Source: Gammaproteobacteria bacterium (GTDB taxonomy: Bacteria > Pseudomonadota > Gammaproteobacteria > Steroidobacterales > PWYM01). From it: a stretch of 50,120 bases of DNA. The stretch is taken from NCBI GenBank assembly GCA_003567855.1, contig PWYM01000115.1, forward strand, positions 1 through 50,120. Reading direction: 5' to 3'. Below, piece by piece: positions 1 to 10,166 of the stretch (positions are counted from its first letter, which is position 1; every line of letters starts with the position of its first letter). The position numbers were made by a program, and so were the translations under genes. Under the pieces are notes generated by a model, which saw nothing but the letters and a program-made list of their open reading frames with translations, did no database searches and was not told where the DNA came from.

Positions 1-333
1 ATCGCGGCGATCACGATCGGGATCGGTGTGCACGACACGATTCACTACACGCATCGCTTCGAGCACGAGCTGCGTACCGGGCGGGACTACCCTGCCGCGA
101 CGCGCGAATCGCACGTGCAGGTCGGCCGGGCAATGATCTACACGACGGTGATCATCATCGGTGGCTTCTCGGTACTCACGCTGTCGAACTTCATGCCGAC
201 GATCTACTTCGGCATTCTCACCGGTGTCGCGATGCTGTTCGCGCTGCTGAGCAACCTCACGCTGCTGCCGCTGCTCCTGCAGCGCCTGCGCCCGTTCGCA
301 GTTGGCAACGCGGCCCGTTCGACTACACTGTAG
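1..333 (+). CDS. RND/MMPL-type exporter, C-terminal fragment
   Basis: The open frame enters from the left edge (no start in the window) and ends at the TAG at 331-333, giving the last 110 residues. They hold two or three hydrophobic helices, including one with TTVIIIGGFSVLTLSNF and a last one rich in LLSNLTLLPLLL, then a short basic tail. The layout and the helix-embedded 'GVHDTIHYTHRFEHE' segment match the C-terminal membrane domain of hydrophobe/MMPL-like RND permeases, where a GxxDxxIH motif lies between helices. The substrate cannot be told. It could be a lipid or hopanoid-type exporter; family confidence is good, specificity unknown. Confidence 0.7.
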   Translation: MAAITIGIGVHDTIHYTHRFEHELRTGRDYPAATRESHVQVGRAMIYTTVIIIGGFSVLTLSNFMPTIYFGILTGVAMLFALLSNLTLLPLLLQRLRPFAVGNAARSTTL

Positions 334-390
334 TCAGGCCCCGTCGCAGCAGCGGCGGGACGAGCGGTCTTTTCGTCCGCGAGGAACCGA

Positions 391-1821
391 ATGACCAACG
401 AGCTGCTGGCGCTGGGCGCCACCGACATGCTGGAGCGCTATGCAAGCGGCGACCTGTCCCCCGTGGAGGTCGCGCGCGCGGTGCTCGACCAGATCGAACG
501 GCTGAACCCGACGGTCAACGCCTTCTGCCACCTCGACCCGGACTTCACGCTGTCGGCGGCACGCGAGTCGGAAGCACGCTGGCGGCGCGGCGAATCGCGT
601 GGCGCGCTCGATGGCGTGCCTGTCGCGGTCAAGGACGTGTTCCTGACGCCCATGTGGCCGACGCTCAAGGGCTCGCGCACTGTCGACCCGCAGACCACGC
701 TGGGCCAGCACGCGCCGGCCACGGCGGCGCTCGAGCGCAACGGCTACGTCCCCGTCGGCAAGACGACCACTCCGGAGTTCGGCTGGAAGGGTGTCACCGA
801 CTGCCCGCTGCACGGGGTGACGGTCAACCCCTGGGACACCACGCGCACCGCCGGCGGGTCCAGCGGCGGCAGCGCAGTGGCGGTCGCGCTGGGCATGGCA
901 CCGCTCGCGCTCGGCACCGATGCCGGCGGGTCGATCCGCATTCCTGCCGGGTTCTGCGGCCTCGTCGGCCTTAAACCCAGCCGTGGCGAGGTCCCGCACT
1001 GGCCGCCGCCGCCTTACGGTGAACTCGCCCACGCGGGTCCCATGGCATGGACGGTGCGTGACTGCGCGCTGCTGATGAACGTGCTGACCGAGGGCGACCC
1101 GCGGGATGTGAACGCAGCGCCGCGCCGCGGCATCGACTACCTGCAGGCACTCGAACACGGCGTAAAGGGACTGCGCGTCGGCTACAGCGCCTCGCTCGGC
1201 TACGTCGACGTCACACCCGAAATCGAGGCCGCCGTGGAGCGGGCGGCGGGCATTTTCGAGGCGATGGGTGCGCACGTGGTTGCCGTCGACCCGAGCTTCA
1301 GTGACCCGCTGAGTGCGTTCAACCACCTGTTCTACAGCGGCACCGCCGCCGTGGTGCACAAACTCAGCAACCGCAAGCGCGAGGTCCTGGACCCCGAGCT
1401 GCGCAAGGTGGCCGAGCGCGCCGCCCAGCTGACGATGCTCGACTATCTCTCGGCCGTCGCGGAGCGCAACGCGCTCAGTGAGCGCATGGCGCGCTTCCAC
1501 CTGCGCTATGACCTGCTGCTGACGCCCGCGCTGCCGCTGACCGCTTTCGACGCGGGGCGCGAGGTTCCGGTCGACTGGCCGAGTACGCGCTGGCCCACCT
1601 GGACGCCGTTCACCTATCCGTTCAACATGACCGGCCAGCCGGCGCTGGCGGTACCCTGCGGTTTCGCCGGTGACGGCATGCCGATCAGTCTCCAGCTCGT
1701 CGGCCGGCGCTACGAAGACGCGCTGGTGCTGCGCGCCGGCCACGCCTGGCAGCAGGCCGAACCGCTCACTGCGCACCGTCCCTCGCTGTTCCACTCCGAT
1801 CCCGCGGCGCTGGAGGCCTGA
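391..1821 (+). CDS. Amidase signature family hydrolase
   Basis: A 476-residue protein of normal family length that should hydrolyse a carboxamide to a carboxylate and ammonia or amine in the cytoplasm. The complete Ser-cisSer-Lys triad is visible: Lys81 in VAVKDVFLT, cis-Ser157 in GGSSGGS and nucleophile Ser181 in DAGGSIR; the 76 and 24 residue spacings match fatty acid amide hydrolase. The start is supported by GAGGA just upstream of the ATG. The next gene, a PLP aminotransferase, starts three bases after the stop, so the two are probably co-transcribed and may release and then transaminate an amino-acid-like amide. No signal peptide. The substrate is unknown; GatA is unlikely because gatC and gatB are not beside it. 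Confidence 0.88.
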   Translation: MTNELLALGATDMLERYASGDLSPVEVARAVLDQIERLNPTVNAFCHLDPDFTLSAARESEARWRRGESRGALDGVPVAVKDVFLTPMWPTLKGSRTVDPQTTLGQHAPATAALERNGYVPVGKTTTPEFGWKGVTDCPLHGVTVNPWDTTRTAGGSSGGSAVAVALGMAPLALGTDAGGSIRIPAGFCGLVGLKPSRGEVPHWPPPPYGELAHAGPMAWTVRDCALLMNVLTEGDPRDVNAAPRRGIDYLQALEHGVKGLRVGYSASLGYVDVTPEIEAAVERAAGIFEAMGAHVVAVDPSFSDPLSAFNHLFYSGTAAVVHKLSNRKREVLDPELRKVAERAAQLTMLDYLSAVAERNALSERMARFHLRYDLLLTPALPLTAFDAGREVPVDWPSTRWPTWTPFTYPFNMTGQPALAVPCGFAGDGMPISLQLVGRRYEDALVLRAGHAWQQAEPLTAHRPSLFHSDPAALEA

Positions 1822-1824
1822 ACC

Positions 1825-3027
1825 ATGGCGACGAGCCTGGATATCGATTTCTACGAGTCCCAGGATCCGATCTGGAACCCCGCCCTGCTGACGATCCCGG
1901 TGCCGGGCATCCGGCGCATGGTGAACCTCGCCGCGAACCTCGAGGACGTGATTCACCTGTCCATCGGTCAACCCGACATGCCAGTGCCACCGGAAGTCAT
2001 CGACGCGACCGTAGAGGCGCTGCATGCGGGCCAGACCGGCTACACGATGGATGCCGGCCTCCCGGAGCTGCTCGAAGCGCTTGCCGAGTACTACGCCGAG
2101 CGGTACTCGAGGCCGCTGTCGCCCGAGAATATTCTCGTCACCACCGGCGCCACCGAGGCGATCTACCTCGCGCTGACGGCAACCTCGGCGCCCGGACGTG
2201 AATTCATCGTGCCCGACCCGTCGTTCATGCTCTACGCACCGCTGATCCGGATGAACGGCGGTATCGTTAAGTCCATCCCCACGCGCGCGGAGAATGACCA
2301 CCAGCTCGACCCGCAGGAGGTGATCGATGCCATAGACATCAACACCTATGCGATCGTGCTGAACTCACCGAGCAACCCCACCGGCACCGTGTACCCTCGC
2401 GAGACCGTCGAGGCGATCGTCGAGGAAGCCGCGTACCGCAACGTCTACGTCATCAGCGACGAGGTCTATGACCACCTCGTCTACGACGGCCGCGAATTCC
2501 CCAGCGTACTGTCGTGCTGCAGCGATCTCGATCACGTCATGGTGGTCAGCAGCTTCTCGAAGACCTTCAGCATGGCGGGCATGCGCATCGGCTGGCTGAT
2601 GGCCAGCCAGGGTGCGATCCGCAAGCTGCGGCGCTACCACATGTTCACGACCACCGTCGCAAACACGCCGTCGCAATGGGGCGGTGTCGCGGCGCTGCGC
2701 CACGGCGCGCGTTTCCTCGATGCCTTGGAACTGGAATACACCAAGCGCCGCGACCTGCTGGTCGAACTCGTCGAGCGCACGCCACACCTCACGGGCTACC
2801 GGCCGCAAGGCGCGTTCTACATGTTCCCGGCGCTTCCCGAGGGCATCGACGGCGGAAACGTCGCGCTGCGGCTGCTCAAGGAGGCGCGCGTCTGCACCGT
2901 GCCCGGCGACACCTTCGGGGATCACTGCAGGAACGCGCTGCGGCTGAGCTATTCGATGTCCACCGACCAGATCGAGCGCGCGTTCGAACGCATCATCCCG
3001 TGGATGGAGAAACAGGACTTCAGCTGA
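1825..3027 (+). CDS. Class I/II PLP-dependent aminotransferase
   Basis: A 400-residue fold-type I aminotransferase of the aspartate/aromatic aminotransferase superfamily. Visible landmarks are SPSNPTG with Asn184, Asp212 and Tyr215 in SDEVYDHLVY for PLP contacts, the Schiff-base Lys246 in SSFSKTFSMAGMRIGW, and the C-terminal NALRLSYS whose Arg would bind the substrate alpha-carboxylate. It transfers the amino group of an amino acid to a 2-oxoacid. It follows the amidase by three bases, which suggests one transcript. It converges on the D-2-hydroxyacid dehydrogenase gene with a six-base gap. Substrate preference cannot be read from sequence. Confidence 0.9.
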   Translation: MATSLDIDFYESQDPIWNPALLTIPVPGIRRMVNLAANLEDVIHLSIGQPDMPVPPEVIDATVEALHAGQTGYTMDAGLPELLEALAEYYAERYSRPLSPENILVTTGATEAIYLALTATSAPGREFIVPDPSFMLYAPLIRMNGGIVKSIPTRAENDHQLDPQEVIDAIDINTYAIVLNSPSNPTGTVYPRETVEAIVEEAAYRNVYVISDEVYDHLVYDGREFPSVLSCCSDLDHVMVVSSFSKTFSMAGMRIGWLMASQGAIRKLRRYHMFTTTVANTPSQWGGVAALRHGARFLDALELEYTKRRDLLVELVERTPHLTGYRPQGAFYMFPALPEGIDGGNVALRLLKEARVCTVPGDTFGDHCRNALRLSYSMSTDQIERAFERIIPWMEKQDFS

Positions 3028-3033
3028 CGGTGT

Positions 3034-4008
3034 TCAGCGCGCCGGGAATCCGGTTTCGAGATCGATGAGGTTGAACAGCACCTCACCGCGTTCCCAGCGG
3101 TCGAAATTCGCGACGAACTGCTCGCCGAGCGCACGCTGCCAGCCGTCGAAGTCGCCCGCCATGTGCGCCGAGATCATCACCCCCGGCTGGTCCCAGAGCG
3201 GATGGCCGGCCGGCAGCGGTTCCTCCTCGAAGACGTCGAGCGCCGCACCTGTCAGCCGCCCTGATTCGAGCGCCTCTACCAGCGCGTCGGTCTGCACGAT
3301 GGGGCCGCGGCCGACGTTGATCAGGCAGGCGCCCTCTCGCATCGCGGCAAACGCCCGGCGATCGAACAGCCCACGAGTGGTGTCCGTCAGCGGCGCGGTG
3401 ATCACGACGTAGTCCTGTTCCGGCAACAGCTCGAGCAGCGCATCGTTCGGATACACGGCCTCGAAGGGGGGCTGTTCACGCGCGCTGCGGGCGGTGCCAC
3501 AGACGCGCATACCGGCGGCGGACAGAAGCCTGGCAACCTCCTCGCCTATGGATCCTGCACCGACGACCAGCGCGCGTGCACCGTCGATGAGCCGGGTGTT
3601 GCGGTGGTGCCAGCGATGCGCCCGCTGGTGGCGCAGATTGCCGAGCGTGTCCTTTGCAAACAGCAGGACTGCACCGAGCACGTATTCGGCAATGCCGCGA
3701 TCGAACACCCCGCGGGCATTGGTCAGCACGACGCCGGACTCGCGCAGTGCCGGGAACATCAGCGCGTCGACGCCTGCGCTGCTCGCGTGTACCCACCGGA
3801 TGCGGTGCTCCGCGGGCCAGCAGCGCGACAGCAGGTCAGTGCGAAAATCGGTGACGACCAGGATATCGGTGCGCGGCAGCGCGTCGACGAGCGCGCTTTC
3901 ACTATCAACCTGCCGCACCTCGGCTCGGTTTTCGAGCGCTTCAAGCCCCGGAAGCGCCGGGTCACCCGGGGCGTTCAGTACCAGCACGTACGGACGTTGC
4001 CCAGCCAT
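3034..4008 (-). CDS. D-2-hydroxyacid dehydrogenase (NAD-binding)
   Basis: A 324-residue member of the D-isomer specific 2-hydroxyacid dehydrogenase family, which reduces 2-oxoacids to D-2-hydroxyacids with NAD(P)H. The Rossmann motif is ALVVGAGSIGEEVARLL. The catalytic Arg lies in INVGRGPIV, the Glu in the FEEEPLPAGHPLW stretch, and the His in MISAHMAG. The ATG sits one base after the stop of the upstream class III aminotransferase gene, so translation is probably coupled. The pair could reduce or remove 2-oxoacids produced by transamination. It resembles the glyoxylate/hydroxypyruvate reductase-like branch, but the substrate is not determinable. Confidence 0.87.
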   Translation of the reverse strand: MAGQRPYVLVLNAPGDPALPGLEALENRAEVRQVDSESALVDALPRTDILVVTDFRTDLLSRCWPAEHRIRWVHASSAGVDALMFPALRESGVVLTNARGVFDRGIAEYVLGAVLLFAKDTLGNLRHQRAHRWHHRNTRLIDGARALVVGAGSIGEEVARLLSAAGMRVCGTARSAREQPPFEAVYPNDALLELLPEQDYVVITAPLTDTTRGLFDRRAFAAMREGACLINVGRGPIVQTDALVEALESGRLTGAALDVFEEEPLPAGHPLWDQPGVMISAHMAGDFDGWQRALGEQFVANFDRWERGEVLFNLIDLETGFPAR

Positions 4009-4009
4009 C

Positions 4010-5263
4010 TCAGTTCAGCTTCGCAAGCGCTTTGGTGAAACGCTCGACTGCGTCGTCGACCTGGTCACGCGTGACGATCAGCGGTGGCAGCCACCTGACC
4101 ACCTGCCCGTACGCGCCGCACCGCAGCAGCAGCAGGCCCTGCCGCTCGGATTCGACGAGCAGTGCCGCGGCGCGCTCGCCATCGGCACAGCGCGAGCCGG
4201 GGTCGACGATTTCCATGCCGCGCATCAGGCCCATGCCACGCACTTCGTCGATGCATGCATGCGACGCAGCGAGCGCCTGGAGCCGCTCGTCGAGGTGGCG
4301 GCCGACGGCGTCGGCATTTGCCACGAGCTTTTCCTCGTCCATGACTTCGAGCGTCGCGAGCGCGGCAGCGCATGCGACCGCGTTGGCGCCGTAGGTGCCG
4401 CCCTGTGATCCGGGCAGTCCCTTCTCCATCAGCGCGGTCGATGCGGCAATGCCCGACAGTGGAAAGCCGCTGGCAAGGCCCTTCGCGGTGATCAGGATGT
4501 CGGGCGTGACACCGAAATGTTCGTAACTCCAGAAGCGGCCGGTACGCCCGTAGCCGGCCTGGATCTCGTCGACGATGAAGACGATCCCGTGTCGTCGGCA
4601 GCGCTCGGCCAGCCCCTGCATGAACTCGGCCGTCGCCGGGTAGTAACCGTACTCGCCCTGGACCGGTTCGACGATCATCGCTGCGGTATCGCGCGGTGCG
4701 GACTGTGTCACGAAAAGGTGGTCGAGTTCCTGCAGGCAGAACGCGGTGGCCTGCTCAGGCGTCCAGCCCCACCGGTAAGCGTGCGGGAACGGCGCGAACG
4801 CGACGCCGGCCATCATCGGATGAAAACCGGTACGCGGCTTGACGCTCGATGAGGTCAGCGACGCCGAGGCCATGGTGCGGCCGTGAAAGCCGCCCGTGAA
4901 CGCGATGATGTTGGCACGCCCGGTGGCGTGGCGCGCGAGCCGGACCGCCGCCTCGACCGCCTCGGTGCCGGCGTTGGACAATGCGATCGCGTCGAGCGAC
5001 TCGGGCAGCTTTTCGTAGAGCCGATCCGTAAGTTCGAGCATCGGCGTGTGCCGGACTGTCGCGTACTGGGCATGGATCAGACGTCCCACCTGGGCCTGTG
5101 CCGCGGCCACCACCCTGGGGTGGCAGTGCCCCGTCGCGGTCACGCCGATACCCGATGTGAAATCGAGGTATGCCCGGCCCTCGCGGTCGTAGAGGTGCAC
5201 GCCTTCGCCACGCTCGGCGTGTACACCGCTGGACTGCTTTAAAAGCGGAGAGAGATGGCTCAT
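4010..5263 (-). CDS. Class III PLP aminotransferase (GabT-like)
   Basis: The protein is 417 residues from the ATG at 5263. That start is preferred over the much longer open frame because family proteins begin here, a GGAG lies eight bases upstream, and the extra N-terminal residues are low-complexity shadow sequence of the divergent DUF885 gene. Class III marks are GTEAVEAAVRLAR, Asp232 in IVFIVDEIQAGYGRTG and the PLP lysine Lys261 in LITAKGLASGFP. The family transfers the omega-amino group of GABA, beta-alanine, ornithine derivatives or similar amines to a 2-oxoacid. The D-2-hydroxyacid dehydrogenase gene follows after a single base. Exact amine donor unknown. Confidence 0.88.
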   Translation of the reverse strand: MSHLSPLLKQSSGVHAERGEGVHLYDREGRAYLDFTSGIGVTATGHCHPRVVAAAQAQVGRLIHAQYATVRHTPMLELTDRLYEKLPESLDAIALSNAGTEAVEAAVRLARHATGRANIIAFTGGFHGRTMASASLTSSSVKPRTGFHPMMAGVAFAPFPHAYRWGWTPEQATAFCLQELDHLFVTQSAPRDTAAMIVEPVQGEYGYYPATAEFMQGLAERCRRHGIVFIVDEIQAGYGRTGRFWSYEHFGVTPDILITAKGLASGFPLSGIAASTALMEKGLPGSQGGTYGANAVACAAALATLEVMDEEKLVANADAVGRHLDERLQALAASHACIDEVRGMGLMRGMEIVDPGSRCADGERAAALLVESERQGLLLLRCGAYGQVVRWLPPLIVTRDQVDDAVERFTKALAKLN

Positions 5264-5432
5264 GGACAGGGCTCCGTGGTGCGTGATGACTCGGCCGGAC
5301 AGGCGCCGGCGGTTCGTCCGGCTACCGTGCCACGTCACCGTCAGCGGTACAACTCGACGCGCCGCGGTGGCATCATCCTTCAGGGTTGAAACATCATGCG
5401 GCTGACGCCGCTCGCCAACGGGGAGTACACCG

Positions 5433-7247
5433 ATGCGCCATGGGTCCACCTGGTCCGTTCTTGTCGCCTGCAGCGTACTGGCGCTGGTCGGCTGCGGCGG
5501 CGCCGATGCACCACCTGAACCGGCTGCCGGCGACACACCCCGGGACACCACGACGGCCGCAGCCGACCCCACCGCCGGTGAAGCCCTCGATGCGCTGATC
5601 GACCGTTACCTGGACGATTACTTCCAGAGCCAGCCACCGGCCGCGACGCGCGCCGGCATCCGCGGTCACGATCATCGGCTGCAGCCGCTGCGCGAGGCCG
5701 ACTTCGAGGCACGGGCGGATCGACTGCGGGGCTTTCTCGACGAACTCTCGGCGATCGCTCCCAAGTCGCTGGCGAATCGCGACCTCGTCGTCGACCATGA
5801 ACTGCTGCGCCGGCACGCAAGCGTGCAGCTCGCCGAGATAGAACGCTTCCCGCGCTGGCGGCGCGAGCCCGGCATGTACATGCCGTTCAACGCCTTCAAC
5901 GACCTGGTGGTCGGACGCTTCGCACCCGCCGAGCAGCGCGCAGAGTGGCTCACGCAGCGTCTGCGGGCGTTGCCGGAGTCGCTCGACGCGGCACGCGAAA
6001 ACCTTCGCAACCCACCCGAGCGGTTTACCCGCGACGCGATCAACACCGCCGACAACCTGCGCCGCTACTTCGAGCAGGCCGTCCCGGCGTTTGCCGACGA
6101 ACTCGCCGACGAAGCAGACCCCGACGCGCTGCGCTCGGCTGCGACGACCGCGGCCGAGGCGATGGTCGAGTTCGGCACCTTCCTCGAGAACGACCTGCTC
6201 CCGCGCTCCGATGGCGCGATCGCAGCCGGTGAGGACATGTACCGCTTCTACCTGCGCGAGATCCATGGCGTGGAGGTTTCCCCCGCCGAACTGCTCGAAC
6301 TCGGGCAGCGCTATTACGACCAGACGCTGGCCCTGCTCGAGGCACAGGCCGAGGAGATCGACCCCGACAGCACCTGGGTGGAAATCACCGAGCGCATCCG
6401 CGACAACCACCCGGAAAAGGACGATCTGCGCGCTGCCTACTGCCGCGAGATCTGGCGCGCGCGCGACCACGTGATCGAGCATGGCCTGGCCTCGGTGCCA
6501 CCCGGCGAAGAGGTCCGCTGCATCGACAGCGACCCGGCTCAGCGGGCGTTTTCGCCGTTCGGCACCTTCCGCTCGCCGGCGCCGTTCGACGAGGACCGCA
6601 CGGGCTACCTGATCCTGCATCCGGTACCCGAGGGGCTCAGCCCCGAGCGCGAGGAGGAAATTCTCCGTGCGCATGATCTCAGCTGGATACAGGTGATCGC
6701 GCCGCATGAGGCCTACCCGGGCCACCACCTGCAGGCGATCCTCGCGCAGCAGAACGAACGCCCGCTGCGCAAGGTGTACTCCACGCCGGTGTTCGGCGAA
6801 GGCTGGGGGCTGTACACCGAGGAGCTGATGTGGGAACACGGCTTCTTCGATCCGGAACCCGAGACCCGGCTGACCCAGCTCAGGCTCCGGCTGTGGCGCT
6901 CCGCGCGCGTGCTCCTGGACGCCGGGCTGCACACCGGCGAACTCGACTTCGACGATGCGCGTGACTTCCTCGCCGAAAACATCCGCATGGAGTACGGCTC
7001 GACCGCCGGTGAAGTCAACATCTATGCGTACCGCCCGAGCTACGCGATCGGCTACGTGGTCGGCTTCTACGAAATGATGCGCCTGCGCGCCGACTACCGG
7101 GCACAGGCTGGCGACGACTTCGACCTCGGCGCCTTTCATGACCGGGTACTGAGGCTGGGCTCCATGCCGTTCGGATTGGTGCGCGATCTCATCGGCCTGC
7201 CGCGCCCCGAGGACGACGCGCTGCCGACCGACCTGCCGGAGGACTGA
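5433..7247 (+). CDS. DUF885 family lipoprotein, putative metallohydrolase
   Basis: A 604-residue protein starting with a lipoprotein signal; the lipobox LVGC puts the acylated cysteine at residue 21, followed by a Pro/Ala/Thr-rich linker. The body matches DUF885: the motif HEAYPGHH (His425-Glu426 to His432) is the family hallmark and looks like a metal site, with a further FGEGWGLYTEEL segment downstream. The family is generally regarded as peptidase-like, so this is probably a periplasmic, membrane-anchored peptide or ester hydrolase; that role is inferred. GGGGAG precedes the ATG. The gene diverges from the class III aminotransferase across 169 bases. Full length for the family. Confidence 0.87.
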   Translation: MRHGSTWSVLVACSVLALVGCGGADAPPEPAAGDTPRDTTTAAADPTAGEALDALIDRYLDDYFQSQPPAATRAGIRGHDHRLQPLREADFEARADRLRGFLDELSAIAPKSLANRDLVVDHELLRRHASVQLAEIERFPRWRREPGMYMPFNAFNDLVVGRFAPAEQRAEWLTQRLRALPESLDAARENLRNPPERFTRDAINTADNLRRYFEQAVPAFADELADEADPDALRSAATTAAEAMVEFGTFLENDLLPRSDGAIAAGEDMYRFYLREIHGVEVSPAELLELGQRYYDQTLALLEAQAEEIDPDSTWVEITERIRDNHPEKDDLRAAYCREIWRARDHVIEHGLASVPPGEEVRCIDSDPAQRAFSPFGTFRSPAPFDEDRTGYLILHPVPEGLSPEREEEILRAHDLSWIQVIAPHEAYPGHHLQAILAQQNERPLRKVYSTPVFGEGWGLYTEELMWEHGFFDPEPETRLTQLRLRLWRSARVLLDAGLHTGELDFDDARDFLAENIRMEYGSTAGEVNIYAYRPSYAIGYVVGFYEMMRLRADYRAQAGDDFDLGAFHDRVLRLGSMPFGLVRDLIGLPRPEDDALPTDLPED

Positions 7248-7278
7248 CACCCCCGCTGTCAAGGCTTGTACCGGGCGT

Positions 7279-7303
7279 CGGGGTCGGGGACACTCCGGCC
7301 CCG
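7279..7303 (+). terminator. Hairpin after the DUF885 gene
   Basis: Bases 7279-7287 pair with 7295-7303 (nine pairs, one a G:T wobble) around a seven-base loop, 31 bases after the DUF885 stop. No T-run follows, so it may be a Rho-assisted stop, an mRNA 3' end, or a leader element of the downstream phosphate transporter gene. Confidence 0.4.
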
Positions 7304-7402
7304 AGGTTACGAAAACGTTAACGACGATCCGGCCCGGGTGCCGGCGGCCTCGCATTGGCGTGGCGGCCGGGTCGACGGTCACGCGCCAGCTACCGCTCAC
7401 AG

Positions 7403-8899
7403 ATGGCCAAACCTGCCCTAGACAAGGACCTCAAGAAACTCACGCGCCTCGAGTCGGTGACCCGCTCGACGGCCCAGGGGCTGGTGCCGCTGGGCCTGGT
7501 GATCGTGTTCCTGGTGCTCGTCGGCGTAACCACGCTGTCGATCACCGGGCTAGGCGGCGGCTGGGCGCTGATCATGGGCGCGAGCCTGATCGGCGGCTAC
7601 ATGGCGCTGAATATCGGCGCAAACGACGTCGCCAACAACATGGCGCCCGCCGTCGGTTCGCGCGCGCTGACGATCGGCGTCGCGGTGTGCATCGCCGCGG
7701 TCTGTGAGGCTGCGGGTGCGATACTGGCCGGTGGCGATGTCGTCGCGACGGTCTCGGGCGGCATCATCAACCCCGCGCGGCTGCCCGATGCCGCTGCTTT
7801 CACCACCGCGATGATTGCCGCGCTGTTTGCCGCGGCGCTGTGGATCAACCTCGCAACCGTGATCGGTGCGCCGGTCTCGACCACGCACTCCATCGTCGGC
7901 GGCGTGCTCGGCGGCGGGGTCGCACTGGCCGGCTTCGGCGCCGCGGACTGGAACGTGGTCGCCCGAATCGTCGCGAGCTGGGTGATCTCGCCTGTGATGG
8001 GCGGGGTCATCGCCGCCTCGTTCCTCGCCTACATCAATTTCACGATCCTGCAGGCCCCGGACAAGCTCGGCCAGGCCCGCAGCCGGGTCCCGATGCTCGT
8101 CGCGATCATGGCCGGCACGTTCTCGACCTACCTGCTGCTGAAGGGGTTTTCCCGGATCTGGGACGTGCCCCTGTGGCTTGCGCTGGCCGTCGGCACGGGC
8201 GTGCTGGTGACCGTGCACCGCATTCTCAAGCCCCGGCTTGCCCGTCAGGTCACAGAGCTTGCACCGCGCGCGAGCTCGGTCGGCGACCTGTTCACAATCC
8301 CGGTGATCGCCGGCGCGGCGCTGCTGTCATTCGCCCACGGCGCGAACGATGTCGCCAATGCGATCGGCCCGCTGGCTGCGGTCTACTCGTCGGTCACTAC
8401 CGGCGAGGTGCTCGCACGGGTGGAGATACCGTTCTGGATACTCGGCATCGGTGCCGCCGGCATCTCGATGGGGCTGCTCCTGTACGGCCCCAAGCTGATT
8501 CGCACGGTGGGGTCGAAGATCACCAAGCTCAATCGTATCCGGGCATTCTGCGTGACCCTGTCGGCCGGGATCACGGTGATCATCGCATCGGCGCTCGGCA
8601 TCCCGGTAAGCTCAACACATATCGCGATCGGTGCGCTGTTCGGGGTCGGGTTTCTGCGCGAGCATCTCGCCAACCGCGACAATGGCAATTCATTGCCGCT
8701 CAAGCCCATCCCGGAACGCCCGCTGGTCGTTCCCGACGAGCCGCCCGTCAGCGACAAGGTCCGGCGTCGTTACCTCGTGCGCCGCTCCCACCTGCTGACG
8801 ATCATCGCGGCGTGGCTGATCACCGTGCCGGCCAGCGCTCTTCTGTCCGCAGGCATTGCACTCACGATGCGCCACTTCGGCATGATCACTATCGGCTGA
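7403..8899 (+). CDS. PiT family inorganic phosphate transporter
   Basis: A 498-residue membrane protein from the ATG at 7403; an upstream in-frame TTG at 7355 would add 16 basic residues without a ribosome site. Both halves carry the PiT signature: GANDVANN near residues 72-79 and HGANDVANAIGP near residues 312-323, the duplicated phosphate/cation site. The N-terminal 25 residues are charged and cytoplasmic, followed by about ten to twelve helices. It imports phosphate as a metal-phosphate or with a cation. No phoU-like (DUF47) gene stands beside it, which is a common partner. It converges on the thiolase gene with a single base between the stops. Confidence 0.92.
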   Translation: MAKPALDKDLKKLTRLESVTRSTAQGLVPLGLVIVFLVLVGVTTLSITGLGGGWALIMGASLIGGYMALNIGANDVANNMAPAVGSRALTIGVAVCIAAVCEAAGAILAGGDVVATVSGGIINPARLPDAAAFTTAMIAALFAAALWINLATVIGAPVSTTHSIVGGVLGGGVALAGFGAADWNVVARIVASWVISPVMGGVIAASFLAYINFTILQAPDKLGQARSRVPMLVAIMAGTFSTYLLLKGFSRIWDVPLWLALAVGTGVLVTVHRILKPRLARQVTELAPRASSVGDLFTIPVIAGAALLSFAHGANDVANAIGPLAAVYSSVTTGEVLARVEIPFWILGIGAAGISMGLLLYGPKLIRTVGSKITKLNRIRAFCVTLSAGITVIIASALGIPVSSTHIAIGALFGVGFLREHLANRDNGNSLPLKPIPERPLVVPDEPPVSDKVRRRYLVRRSHLLTIIAAWLITVPASALLSAGIALTMRHFGMITIG

Positions 8900-8900
8900 A

Positions 8901-10121
<1,221 letters not shown>

Positions 10122-10166
10122 GTTCAAACTCCGTGTGTTGGTGAGCCCACGCGAGCGGGCTATATC

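Noticed and set aside
334-2301. 655-codon open frame on the minus strand opposite the amidase and aminotransferase genes
   Set aside because: It has no family motif and is Arg/Gly/His-rich, while the plus strand carries two complete enzymes; high-GC codon bias keeps the opposite frame open.
5264-5572. 103-codon N-terminal extension of the class III aminotransferase
   Set aside because: It overlaps the divergent DUF885 start and its leader, has no homology-like features, and a good SD supports the ATG at 5263.
5394-7400. 668-codon minus-strand frame opposite the DUF885 gene
   Set aside because: Same shadow effect; the plus-strand protein has a lipobox and active-site motif.
7304-7402. Possible riboswitch or phosphate-responsive leader before the PiT gene
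   Set aside because: Only a short palindrome (7316-7323) is seen; no known riboswitch core or clear Pho box could be recognised.
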